64,000 nt of DNA from JAKAVN01 sp963796565 (GTDB taxonomy: Bacteria > Desulfobacterota > Binatia > Binatales > Binataceae): the NCBI GenBank assembly GCA_963796565.1, contig CAWCMA010000010.1, positions 1 through 64,000 on the forward strand, given 5' to 3'. Made by a program: the position numbers and the translations under genes. Below, one piece after another: positions 16,561 through 24,617 of this stretch. Position 1 is the stretch's first letter. Every line of letters begins with the position of its first letter. The notes under the pieces were generated by a model. The model was not told where the DNA came from. It ran no database searches and saw nothing but the letters and a program-made list of their open reading frames with translations.

Positions 16561-18477
16561 ATGCTCGACCTAATGCGCAAGCACGCGTACTCGTGGCTGA
16601 CCCGCGCGGTCGTCATCGGCCTCATCGGCATATTCGCCTTTTGGGGCGTTGGCACCGGGATGTTCAGCCGCATAAAGCCGGTCGCCACCGTTAACGGCCA
16701 TCAAATTTTGACTAAGGATGTCGACCAGCAGGCCCAACAGTTGCGCCGCCGGCTCGAACAGATCTACGGAGCCGACGCCGCCGCGGCACTGGCGCGTTAC
16801 AACGTCCGGGAGCAGGCGCTCGAGCAGCTGGTCGATCAGCAACTAGTGCTCGATGAAGCCAACCGTTTGGGACTTAGGATAAGCGATGCCGCTTTGGAGC
16901 GGATGATCGAAGCGCAGACTGCCTTTCAGGTCGACGGTCACTTCGACTTGGCCATCTATCAGACGGCCCTGCGCGGCGAGAATATGCGGCCCTCTGACTT
17001 CGAATCCGAAGTGCGGCTCGAGATGCTCCAGCAATTGATGCAGCGGATGGTTACTCAGACGGTCGAAATCAGCGATGCCGAGATGCGCCAGACCTACGAC
17101 CAGATCAACTTGAAGCTGGCGATGTCCTACGTCGAAATACCTTACAAAGACTTTGAATCAACCAGCCTCCTGACTGACAAGCAAATCGCCGACTTCTTCG
17201 AGGGCCATCGCGAACAATTCCGCGAGCCCGAACGCGTCTCGTTCGACTTCATCCGTTACGACCCCGACCGGCTGGCGGCCAAGGTCAATCCAACCGACAA
17301 GGAAATTCAGAACTACTACAATCGCCAGCGCGACTCCGCCTTGACCCATCCCGAGCAAGTCCGCGCTCGCCATATTCTGATCGCGGTGGCGCCCGACGCC
17401 ACGCCCGCTCAAAAAGCCGCCGCCAAGGCCAAGGCCGACGACCTCCTGAAGCAAATCAAGGCCGGGGCCGACTTTGCCAAGCTCGCCAAGCAGTTCTCCG
17501 ATGACCCTGGCACCAAGAATAGCGGTGGCGATCTCGGTTACTTCGGCCAGAGCGAGATGGTGAAGCCGTTTGCCGACGCGGCCTTCACGATGAAGGCGGG
17601 CGAGATGACGGTGGTTCAGACCCAGTTCGGGTACCACGTCATCCAGGTCGAAGATCACAAGCTCGCTCACGTCGACACGCTGGAGGAGGCGCGCCCGAAG
17701 ATCATCGAGGCACTGCGCCATCGTGCCGGCGCCGAGCAGGCCCATCAGGCGATCGACCAGGACCTCGCGGCGGCGCTGAGTGGCAAAGGGCTTCAGGAGA
17801 TGGCGGACAAGCGCGGGCTCGACCTCGTGAAGACCCCGTTGCTGGCCGCCGGTGAGCGTTCGCCCGAGATTACCGATCCGCAACTGGTGCAGGACGCTTT
17901 CAAGCTCAAGCCCAACGACGTGCGCGTCATCAACGGCCACGACGCGCAGTACATCGTGAAGCTGGTCGAGCGCAAGCCGAGCTATCTGCCCAAACTCGCA
18001 GACATCGAGCCGAAGGTTCGCGCCGCACTGGCGCGCCAGATGGCTGAAGCCAAGGCGCTCGAGCAGGCCACTGCCTTCCTCAAGCAGGTCAAGGACCCCG
18101 CTGCGTTTGGCGCGGCGGCCGCCACGGCCAAGCTCGCGCTGCATACCACGGGCGATTTCTCACGCGCCGAGGGTACGATCCCGGGCATTGGCGAGTTCCA
18201 CGAGGCGGTGCAAGCGGCCTCCCTGCTGCCAGGGACGCCGGCACTCATCAGTCGTCCAATCACGCTCGACGGCAACGCCTATGTCTTCGAGGTTACCGGC
18301 CGCATGCCGCCCAGCGACGATCAGTGGAAAAAGGCGAAGGCCGCGTTCAAGGACCAGTTGCTCAAGCAGCGTCAGGCGCAGGCGTGGGAGAGTTTCGTTC
18401 AGGACTTGCGCGCGCGCGCTCAGATATTGGTGCGCCCCGAGCTTGTCGGTGAACAAGGGTCAGGAGCTCCAATGTAG
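16561..18477 (+). CDS. ppiD: Peptidyl-prolyl isomerase/chaperone, PpiD type
   Basis: 638 aa from the ATG at 16561. A short cytoplasmic start is followed by one membrane helix (AVVIGLIGIFAFWGVGTG), a SurA-like N-domain (VNGHQILTKDVDQQAQQLRR), a parvulin domain (VRARHILIAVAPDATPAQ, then KLAKQFSDDPGTKNSGGDLG, FGQSEMVKPFADAAF and TQFGYHVIQVEDH), and a second degenerate parvulin-like part. This order is PpiD/SurA_N_3: an inner-membrane protein that meets unfolded envelope proteins leaving the Sec channel. The parvulin domain keeps its family core, so isomerase activity is possible. Divergent from mreB. Confidence 0.9.
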   Translation: MLDLMRKHAYSWLTRAVVIGLIGIFAFWGVGTGMFSRIKPVATVNGHQILTKDVDQQAQQLRRRLEQIYGADAAAALARYNVREQALEQLVDQQLVLDEANRLGLRISDAALERMIEAQTAFQVDGHFDLAIYQTALRGENMRPSDFESEVRLEMLQQLMQRMVTQTVEISDAEMRQTYDQINLKLAMSYVEIPYKDFESTSLLTDKQIADFFEGHREQFREPERVSFDFIRYDPDRLAAKVNPTDKEIQNYYNRQRDSALTHPEQVRARHILIAVAPDATPAQKAAAKAKADDLLKQIKAGADFAKLAKQFSDDPGTKNSGGDLGYFGQSEMVKPFADAAFTMKAGEMTVVQTQFGYHVIQVEDHKLAHVDTLEEARPKIIEALRHRAGAEQAHQAIDQDLAAALSGKGLQEMADKRGLDLVKTPLLAAGERSPEITDPQLVQDAFKLKPNDVRVINGHDAQYIVKLVERKPSYLPKLADIEPKVRAALARQMAEAKALEQATAFLKQVKDPAAFGAAAATAKLALHTTGDFSRAEGTIPGIGEFHEAVQAASLLPGTPALISRPITLDGNAYVFEVTGRMPPSDDQWKKAKAAFKDQLLKQRQAQAWESFVQDLRARAQILVRPELVGEQGSGAPM

Positions 18478-18544
18478 GCTGGGCCGGCGCAACGCTCGCT
18501 ACGCGAACGCAAAAGAAATGGCGGCCTTAAACGCGGAGTAACGA

Positions 18545-19372
18545 ATGAGTTCGTCAGACGACGATCCCCATCCAGCTAACCCGGCTATAGACACCAACGA
18601 GTTCTTCTTTACTGGATCGCGGGTGAGCGCGCTGCTCATCCATGGGCTCGGCGGCACGCCGTTCGAGATGCGCTATCTGGGCGAGCGGCTGGCTGCGTCG
18701 GGCGCGCGCGTCTGCGGCGTGCGGTTGGCCGGGCATGCGGGAGAACCCGAGGAACTGGGCGCCGCAACCCACGCGCAATGGTATGAAAGCGTGGTCGAGG
18801 GCTTCGAGCGGCTACATCGCCACGGCGATCCCGTAGTCGTGGTGGGGCTCTCGATGGGCGCCGTGCTGACGGCGCGCCTGGCCGCCGATCAGGGCGAGGC
18901 GGTGGCGGGAGTGGTGATGCTGTCGCCGGCGTTTTTCCTGCCGCTATGGGTGAGCGGGCCATTGAGCGCGATGCGCGCGCTCGGCCCGATCGCCGAGCGT
19001 ATCTACCTGCGCGGCAAGAGCTCGGACATCCACGATGCCGCCGCCCGCAGCGTGCATCCGTCGGCGCGCCTGCTACCGCTCAGCGCCGTGCTCGAGCTGC
19101 GCAAGTTGTCGGCGACGGTGCGGCCGCGCCTTAACCGCGTCACCCAGCCCGCCCTCGTAATCCACGGCCGCCGCGACCATACCTGTCCGATGCGCCGCAA
19201 CGTCGACTTTGTGCTCAACCACCTCGGCAGCGCGCAAAAGCGGGCAGTGATTCTGGAGGAAAGCTTCCACGTGATCACGGTCGACAGCGAAAAAGAGCGC
19301 GTGGCTTCCGAGGTTATCGATTTCGTCAGCGCCTTGCGCACTAGCTCCGAACCCGCAAGCGCAATGGCCTAG
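18545..19372 (+). CDS. Alpha/beta hydrolase, carboxylesterase-like
   Basis: 275 aa. Hydrolase signatures: the oxyanion-hole block ALLIHGLGGTPFEMRYLGERL, the nucleophile elbow VVVGLSMGAVLTARLA (Ser in G-L-S-M-G), an acid Asp in VIHGRRDHTCPMRRN, and the catalytic His in EESFHVITVDSE. The closest picture is the Est30/monoacylglycerol lipase-type carboxylesterases, which take short acyl esters. It lies 67 nt downstream of ppiD and ahead of a convergent reductase gene. The natural substrate is not evident. Confidence 0.83.
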   Translation: MSSSDDDPHPANPAIDTNEFFFTGSRVSALLIHGLGGTPFEMRYLGERLAASGARVCGVRLAGHAGEPEELGAATHAQWYESVVEGFERLHRHGDPVVVVGLSMGAVLTARLAADQGEAVAGVVMLSPAFFLPLWVSGPLSAMRALGPIAERIYLRGKSSDIHDAAARSVHPSARLLPLSAVLELRKLSATVRPRLNRVTQPALVIHGRRDHTCPMRRNVDFVLNHLGSAQKRAVILEESFHVITVDSEKERVASEVIDFVSALRTSSEPASAMA

Positions 19373-19450
19373 GTCGGCCCAGCCTCGCGTTTCCCGCTCG
19401 AGTCGCACGCTCCCGGCTCGGAATGCTGTAGGGACTGATCGATGCGCCGA

Positions 19451-20188
19451 TCAGCGGGCGGCGGAATCGTTCAGTCTGAACCCCGGATCCCAGCCAAGCT
19501 CGCGGCGCGCCTTGACGATCGATACCGCGCCGTCGTCCTCGGCGATGTTGTAAATTCCCGCCGCCCCGCGCACGATCGCGAGCATCGCCGCCTGCGCCGC
19601 CGCGTCGACATGCACCGCCGGCTTGCCCACCGACTCGAACCCAGTGCCGGGGCCGTAGAGCATCCCGTAGCGCAGCACCAGGCCGTCGAATCCCGCGCTC
19701 GAGGTCGTCAGCCGCTCCAGCGTTACGACCCCTTCCATCGTCGATCGCCACGGCTCTTCGGCCGCTGAATTGAGCGGATCGCTTTCGTCATGCGGTTCGC
19801 GCCCCGGCGCGTAGACGAACGCGATACTCTGGGCGATGAACCGGCGCGCGCCCGCACGCAGCGCCGCCTCGACCAGGTTGCGCGTTCCCTCGATCCGCAC
19901 GCGCGCGTTGCGCAGCAGTCCCTCGGCCATCAGTTCAGGCTTGAGCCCCTGTGGCAGGTCGGTGAGCTGATGGACGACGACGTCGGGCCGCGCCGCGAGC
20001 ATCACCGAGCCGAGTGCGGCCGCGTCGAAGACGTCGACTATGGCCGGCGTGATTCCGGCCGCGCGCAACTCTTCGGCCTTGGAGGCGACGCGCGTGGTGC
20101 CGGTCACTTCGTACCCGGCCTCGCGCAGCAGCGGCAGCATCCGCCGCCCTATCGCACCTGTCGCTCCAGCCAGGAAAATTCTTTTCAT
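19451..20188 (-). CDS. NAD(P)-dependent epimerase/dehydratase-like protein (extended SDR)
   Basis: 245 aa. An N-terminal Rossmann motif (IFLAGATGAIGRRMLPLL, G-x2-G-x2-G) and a conserved DVVVHQLTDLP strand are clear. The active-site Ser and Tyr region is IAQSIAFVYAP, and YGMLYGPGTGFES and VHVDAAAQAAMLAI match extended SDR proteins of the atypical NmrA/epimerase type. The usual Y-x3-K is not obvious, so it may be a regulator or a reductase of unusual type. It is minus-strand with the next two genes but separated by 46 nt. Confidence 0.75.
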   Translation of the reverse strand: MKRIFLAGATGAIGRRMLPLLREAGYEVTGTTRVASKAEELRAAGITPAIVDVFDAAALGSVMLAARPDVVVHQLTDLPQGLKPELMAEGLLRNARVRIEGTRNLVEAALRAGARRFIAQSIAFVYAPGREPHDESDPLNSAAEEPWRSTMEGVVTLERLTTSSAGFDGLVLRYGMLYGPGTGFESVGKPAVHVDAAAQAAMLAIVRGAAGIYNIAEDDGAVSIVKARRELGWDPGFRLNDSAAR

Positions 20189-20234
20189 CGATTGTGGCTC
20201 CGCGTAATCGATTGTGCCTCCGCGCTTTCGCGCG

Positions 20235-20552
20235 CTATTTGGCCAGGTAGTGTTCCTCGAGCATGTACTTCACATCGGGACGATGGAGCACCTCGATGAA
20301 GCAGATCCGGCCCGCTGCGTTGAGGTCGACGATCAGGAACCCCTCCGTCGCCTGCAACTCGACCGTGCTCGCAACCTTGACCTCAGGCGCGGTGGCGAAG
20401 CTCGCGCAATTCTCGTCACCGCAGTCGCATACCGAATCGATATGCAGCGCGCGTAGCTGGTCGCATAGCGGCTCGGCGCCGCGCTCGCGCAGCAGAAAGG
20501 CCATCTCCTCGACCAGGTCGGGCAAAATTTCGCTAACCAACGGTCCGGGCAT
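20235..20552 (-). CDS. Hypothetical protein with Cys cluster, 105 aa
   Basis: 105 aa with no family that I recognise. Helical N-terminus (LVSEILPDLVEEMAFLLRERG), then a compact Cys/Asp cluster CDCGDENCASF in the middle, then beta strands (VKVASTVELQATEGFLIVDL, ICFIEVLHRPDVK) and EEHYLAK at the end. The CDCGDENC motif could bind a metal. It lies on the same strand as queE and larC, 91 nt downstream of queE, so it may belong with those metal- or tRNA-related genes. No function is proposed. Confidence 0.6.
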   Translation of the reverse strand: MPGPLVSEILPDLVEEMAFLLRERGAEPLCDQLRALHIDSVCDCGDENCASFATAPEVKVASTVELQATEGFLIVDLNAAGRICFIEVLHRPDVKYMLEEHYLAK

Positions 20553-20643
20553 CGCGGCTAAAGCCTATATGGACATTGAGCGGAAAGGGAACCCAAGAGA
20601 GGGCCGGCGGAGGACCGGGATGACGAAGAATGGCATTTCGTCC

Positions 20644-21297
20644 TCAGACGCCGCGTGCGCCCGGCGCCCAGATATGCTTGTGCATCTGGAGTTGCATCCG
20701 CACCGGCAGACGGTCGGCCAGGATCCATCCCGCCAGCAGCGCCGGCTCCAACTGCCCGAACGCACAGCTCATCAGCACCGCGTTGACGCGTGCCCCGAGG
20801 TTGTCGCGCCGGACCACGTCTCGCGCCCATTCGTAGTCGGGGCGGTCGGCGATTACGAACTTCACTTCGTCGCGCGGCGTCAGATGCTCGAGGTTGCTCC
20901 ACAGGTTGCGCGCCGATTCGCCGCTGCCCGGGCATTTCAGATCCATCACCTTGATCGCGCGTGCATCGAGCCGGCTCACGTCGCTGGCGCCCGAAGTCTC
21001 CACCAGCACCGTCATGCCCGCCTCCAGCAGGCGCGCGATGAGCGGATGAACGGCGGCCTGCAGCAGCGGCTCGCCGCCAGTCACCTCGACCAGCTCGCAT
21101 CCATAGCCCAGGAGCTGCGCGGCGACCTCGTCGACCGTCATCGTGCGCCCCTCGTGAAACGCATACTCGGTGTCGCACCACGAGCAGCGCAGATCGCATC
21201 CGGTCAGGCGCACGAACGCGCAGGGGCGCCCCGCCCAGGTCGATTCGCCCTGGATGCTGAAGAAGATCTCGTTGATCCGCAGCCGGTCGTCAATCAT
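20644..21297 (-). CDS. queE: 7-carboxy-7-deazaguanine synthase (radical SAM)
   Basis: 217 aa. The radical SAM cluster motif is C-x3-C-x2-C in TGCDLRCSWCDTEYAFH. Other QueE marks are IFFSIQGESTWAGRPCAFVR at the start, VEVTGGEPLLQ, VLVETSGASD and VMDLKCPGSGES. QueE converts 6-carboxytetrahydropterin to 7-carboxy-7-deazaguanine in the queuosine/7-deazaguanine route. Other que genes are not in the window. Its start overlaps the end of larC by 8 nt, so the two are translationally coupled. Confidence 0.92.
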   Translation of the reverse strand: MIDDRLRINEIFFSIQGESTWAGRPCAFVRLTGCDLRCSWCDTEYAFHEGRTMTVDEVAAQLLGYGCELVEVTGGEPLLQAAVHPLIARLLEAGMTVLVETSGASDVSRLDARAIKVMDLKCPGSGESARNLWSNLEHLTPRDEVKFVIADRPDYEWARDVVRRDNLGARVNAVLMSCAFGQLEPALLAGWILADRLPVRMQLQMHKHIWAPGARGV

Positions 21298-22486
21298 CTT
21301 CGCAAAGCTGCCGGCGCGCCGCCGCCTGCACCTGTTCGAGAACCAGCCGGAGCGCGACCTTACGTTCGCGCGCGAGACGCTTGCAGTCGTCGTACTCCGG
21401 CGACAAGGTTACCGTAGTGCCGCCGCCGCGCGAGATCTTCACCCGCACGCGGCCCCATCGCGTTTCCACTTCTTTGATTTCGCGCGTGAGCTTGAGCCGA
21501 GCGACTGGATGATAGCGAAGCCCGATGGTCGAAGTTTCGGCGAAAAGCACCGCCGCGATCCGCTCGCGTGCCGGCGGCTCGGCGAGCACGGAGATTGTCA
21601 CTGCGGGGCGGCCCTTCTTCATGATCGTCGGCGTTAGAGTCACGTCGCGCGCCCCAGCCTCGAACAGGCGCTCGACCGCGTGGTCGTATATCTGCGGATT
21701 GAGGTCGTCGATATTGGCCTCGATCTCGAGCAGCTCGTCAGTCTGGTAAGTCTGCTCGTAACTTTGTGCGCGCTCGCCGACCATCAGGCGCAGCACGTTG
21801 GGCCGATCGGCAAACTCCTTGGTGCCCGCACCGTAGCCGACGCGCTCGACGCGGAAGCCCATCGCGGGCGAGGCCGGGACGGCCAGCGCACGCACGATTG
21901 CGGCGCCGGTTGGAGTGACCATCTCGGAAGCGCCGTCGCCCATCCGCATCGGGAAGCTCGTGAGCAGCTCCGCCGTCGCGGGCGCGGGAACCGGGATGAT
22001 GCCGTGTTGCGATCGAACGAAGCCGCTTCCCGCCGGCAACGGCGAAACCATCATTTCACCCAGCTCGAGCCGCTCGAAGCCCCAGGCCGCGGCCACGATG
22101 TCGATAATCGAGTCGACCGCGCCGACCTCGTGGAAGTGCACCTTTTCGGGGGTCGTCCGATGGATTTTCGCTTCGGCCTCGGCCAGCACGCCGAAGATCG
22201 CCATCGCGCGATCCTTGACGCTATCGGAGAGCGCCGAGGCGCGCCGGACGATCTCACGGATGTCGCTCAAATGACGCTCGGGCTGCACGGCGCTGACTTC
22301 CACGTCAAACTTCAGCGCGGAAATGCCGCTTACCAGCTTGCGTCGCGTGGCCAGCCGATAGCCGTCAAGCGGCAACGATGCGAGCGCCGTCCGCAGCTCA
22401 TCGAAGCCGGCCCCCGCGTCGAGCATCGCACCGGCGATCATGTCGCCGCTGAGTCCGGAAAACGCATCGAGGTAAGCTGATTTCAT
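21290..22486 (-). CDS. larC: Nickel-pincer cofactor nickel insertase LarC
   Basis: 398 aa. LarC builds the nickel-pincer nucleotide of lactate racemase-type enzymes by inserting Ni into the bisthiocarboxylic acid mononucleotide. Family blocks: AYLDAFSGLSGDMIAGAMLD at the start, VHFHEVGAVDSIIDIVAAAW, LEIEANIDDLNPQIYDHAVE and VTLTPTIMKKGRPAVTISVL. The C-terminal part carries SRGGGTTVTLSPEYDDCKRLARE. No lactate racemase gene, larB or larE is seen in the window. An alternative start two codons upstream is possible. It overlaps queE by 8 nt and diverges from the DksA-like gene. Confidence 0.9.
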   Translation of the reverse strand: MKSAYLDAFSGLSGDMIAGAMLDAGAGFDELRTALASLPLDGYRLATRRKLVSGISALKFDVEVSAVQPERHLSDIREIVRRASALSDSVKDRAMAIFGVLAEAEAKIHRTTPEKVHFHEVGAVDSIIDIVAAAWGFERLELGEMMVSPLPAGSGFVRSQHGIIPVPAPATAELLTSFPMRMGDGASEMVTPTGAAIVRALAVPASPAMGFRVERVGYGAGTKEFADRPNVLRLMVGERAQSYEQTYQTDELLEIEANIDDLNPQIYDHAVERLFEAGARDVTLTPTIMKKGRPAVTISVLAEPPARERIAAVLFAETSTIGLRYHPVARLKLTREIKEVETRWGRVRVKISRGGGTTVTLSPEYDDCKRLARERKVALRLVLEQVQAAARRQLCEDD

Positions 22487-22594
22487 ATACAAGTGTGTAG
22501 AGATAAGGGGTCGAATTCGAGTTTATGCCGCGACCTGTTTACATGACAGTAGGGCATAAGTAGAATCCGAACGTATTTCTTGCGCCCCGTTATT

Positions 22595-22963
22595 ATGAGG
22601 CAAAGGGATCTGAATTTCTTCCGTCGGCTACTCGAGGATCGCAGAAGCGAGATTCTGGAGGAAGCCGAACGCGCGCTCGGCACGCTCAACACCAAAGCCC
22701 AGGAAGCCTGCGCCGACCCCTCCGATCGCGCTTCGCTGGAGTCCGACCGGGCCTTTTTGCTCCGGATGCGCGACCGCGAGCGCAAACTCTTGAGCAAGAT
22801 TGACGAGGCCTTTGCCCGAATCGATAGCGGCGTTTATGGCCAGTGCGAAGAATGCGACGGACAAATCGGGAGCGAACGGCTCAAGGCGCGCCCGGTGACC
22901 ACGCTGTGCATCACCTGCAAGTCGGCGCAGGAAGCGCGCGAGCGTCAGGGCTCGGTTCGTTAA
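22595..22963 (+). CDS. DksA/TraR-type C4 zinc-finger protein
   Basis: 122 aa from the ATG at 22595 (a TTG five codons upstream is an alternative). The N-terminal coiled coil is RRLLEDRRSEILEEAERAL and then RMRDRERKLLSKIDEAFAR; the C4 zinc finger is GQCEECDGQIGSERLKARPV then LCITCK. DksA proteins enter the RNA polymerase secondary channel and modify initiation with ppGpp. The short coiled-coil tip lacks an evident DxxDxA, with CADPSDRAS in the place where it might lie, so it may be a DksA paralogue rather than the main one. Confidence 0.85.
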   Translation: MRQRDLNFFRRLLEDRRSEILEEAERALGTLNTKAQEACADPSDRASLESDRAFLLRMRDRERKLLSKIDEAFARIDSGVYGQCEECDGQIGSERLKARPVTTLCITCKSAQEARERQGSVR

Positions 22964-23037
22964 TCAGGCGCTGTCGCTAGCCCGGTCGCATATCGACGCG
23001 GCATCATCCCCAGGCATTTCGATTCCCGAGGCATCCT

Positions 23038-23904
23038 ATGAAAGTTCGCAAGGCCGTGGTGGTAGCGGCCGGGCTTGGTACCCGCATGCTGCCGGCCACC
23101 CGCATCATCCCCAAGGAGATTTTGCCGGTCGTCGACCGCCCTGCGATCCAAGTCGTCGTGGAAGAGGCGATCGCCTCGGGGATCGAGGAAATCGTCCTCG
23201 TTGTGGCGCCTGGGCGCTCGTTGGTGCTCGACCATTTCGCGCCTGTCCCCGACTTGGAACGCCACCTGGAGGAGCGCGGCAAGGGCGATCTTCTTGCCCT
23301 GGTCCGCTCGATCGCCGCGATGACGCGTATCACGCGCGCCGAGCAGAATCAGCCGCTGGGTCTCGGCCACGCCGTGCTCCAGGCGCGCGCGGCGATCGGC
23401 GACGAGCCCTTTGCGGTGCTTTTGCCCGACGACATTTTCGACTCTGATCCGCCGTGCCTGCGCCAGTTGCTCGACGTCGCCGAGGCGCGCGAGGCGCCGG
23501 TGGTCGCGCTGATGCGCGTGGGGCCGCAGGACATCTCGAAATACGGGATCGTCGAGGCCTCATCCGCCGGCGAGCGGCTGCATCGGCTGACCGGGATGGT
23601 CGAGAAGCCGGAACCGTCGAAGGCGCCGAGCGATTTTGCGATCGTCGGACGCTACGTTCTCACGCCGGAAATTTTCCACATGCTTGCTCAGGGCAAACCC
23701 GGCGCGGGTGGCGAGATCCAACTAACCGACGGCTTGCTCGCGCTCTGCCGGCACCGGCCGCTGTATGGCTACGAGTTTACCGGGACGCGCTACGACCTGG
23801 GCGATCGGGTCGGCTTGATAACCGCGCAGATTGGCTTCGGCTTGAAACGGCCGGACCTCGCTGATAGGTTGCGGGCCTATCTGAGAACGGTCATTTCGGC
23901 ATAA
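23038..23904 (+). CDS. galU: UTP-glucose-1-phosphate uridylyltransferase
   Basis: 288 aa. The nucleotidyltransferase signature is VVVAAGLGTRMLPATRIIPK, with the family continuation EILPVVDRPAIQVVVEEAI. LGHAVLQARAAIGDEPFAVL, GMVEKPEPSKAPSDFAIVGR and PGAGGEIQLTDGLLAL match GalU. It makes UDP-glucose from UTP and glucose-1-phosphate for envelope sugars and glycan. A glycogen debranching enzyme lies 2 kb downstream but not in the same transcription unit. tRNA-Ala follows 16 nt after the stop. Confidence 0.95.
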   Translation: MKVRKAVVVAAGLGTRMLPATRIIPKEILPVVDRPAIQVVVEEAIASGIEEIVLVVAPGRSLVLDHFAPVPDLERHLEERGKGDLLALVRSIAAMTRITRAEQNQPLGLGHAVLQARAAIGDEPFAVLLPDDIFDSDPPCLRQLLDVAEAREAPVVALMRVGPQDISKYGIVEASSAGERLHRLTGMVEKPEPSKAPSDFAIVGRYVLTPEIFHMLAQGKPGAGGEIQLTDGLLALCRHRPLYGYEFTGTRYDLGDRVGLITAQIGFGLKRPDLADRLRAYLRTVISA

Positions 23905-23920
23905 AATCCCCTTTGGCAGT

Positions 23921-23996
23921 GGGGCAGTAGCTCAGCTGGGAGAGCACCACGTTCGCAACGTGGGGGTCGAGGGTTCAAATCCCTTCTGCTCCACCA
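23921..23996 (+). tRNA. tRNA-Ala (anticodon CGC)
   Basis: A complete 76-nt cloverleaf with encoded CCA. Acceptor GGGGCAG/CTGCTCC includes the G3-T70 wobble that identifies alanine tRNAs. The anticodon stem CCACG/CGTGG encloses TTCGCAA, giving anticodon CGC for GCG codons. The T-loop is TTCAAAT. Confidence 0.97.
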
Positions 23997-24056
23997 CTTT
24001 TCCTTGTAAATCCAGTCATTTGCCCTTGGAGCTCCCGTCGCGAGGGGCAGCTGAGT

Positions 24057-24119
24057 GGGGCGGCTTGGATGGTTTGATCCGAGTGCCAAGCACTCGGATC
24101 AAACCATCCAAGCCGTCCC
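24057..24119. repeat. Long near-perfect palindrome (26-bp perfect stem, 3-nt loop)
   Basis: The arms 24061-24086 and 24090-24115 are exact reverse complements around a CAA loop; adding one G-T wobble and three more pairs extends the stem to 30 bp. No U-tract follows. It begins about 60 nt after the tRNA-Ala gene and its far edge is exactly where the decayed stress-protein gene loses similarity. Confidence 0.95.
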
Positions 24120-24465
24120 AACGGACAGCAGGATGTTTCCGTCTTTGACCTTCCCTCGTAGCTTTTCGCCTCATACTCGGGAATACCCATGGCGATGAGC
24201 ACTCCGGTAAGCCCTCCGGCCGCTGCGCCGCCGGCTGGGCCTGCCAAGGCAGCCATCATTGGACCTGCCGCTATAAACGGTCCGACTCCGGGGAATCGCC
24301 AACGCCCCGATGCCAACCATCCAACCTAGCGCCTCCTCCCAGAACTGCGCCGGCGCCAGTCGTCGCGCCCTCGGGAGCCTTGGTGGTTGCTCGTGAGCGA
24401 AATCCTTGCTTCCTTGCTTGTCGGGAAACAGAACTGAGATGTCGTTAGGATTAGAGTTAGTGCAG
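24120..24465 (-). pseudogene. Decayed stress-protein gene (YflT/general stress protein-like), four frameshifts
   Basis: On the minus strand, pieces in different frames join into one recognisable protein: DISVLFPDKQGSKDFAHEQ, TTKAPEGATTGAGAVLGG, ALGWMVGIGALAIP, GVGPFIAAGPMMAALAG, GLTGVLIAMGIPEYEAKSYEG and VKDGNILLSV. These match, in order, a family of small Gly-zipper general-stress proteins common in proteobacteria. Four single-step frameshifts separate the pieces. The usual N-terminal ~40 residues are missing, and the end is cut at the palindrome. A non-functional remnant is the simplest reading. The family name is given from memory. Confidence 0.8.
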
Positions 24466-24501
24466 TTTGTTTTAAGGATGTTTACCTCCAGTCACCTAGA
24501 T

Positions 24502-24588
24502 TTAGAGCAAATGACTAATCATGTACCAGACGAGCAGGACCGACACCGGAACTCCTAACAGCCACGCAATTCCATAGCGCATGTTCAT
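24502..24588 (-). CDS. 28-aa single-helix membrane peptide
   Basis: An ATG behind GAGG (six bases of spacing) opens a 28-codon frame, MNMRYGIAWLLGVPVSVLLV and then eight more residues WYMISHLL, ended by TAA. Nearly all of it is one hydrophobic helix with a short positively charged start, as in small membrane peptides often seen beside stress genes. It lies between hemerythrin and the decayed stress-protein gene on the same strand. Function is unknown. Confidence 0.6.
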   Translation of the reverse strand: MNMRYGIAWLLGVPVSVLLVWYMISHLL

Positions 24589-24617
24589 TTACCTCGATGT
24601 GTAGTAGTTACTTCTGA

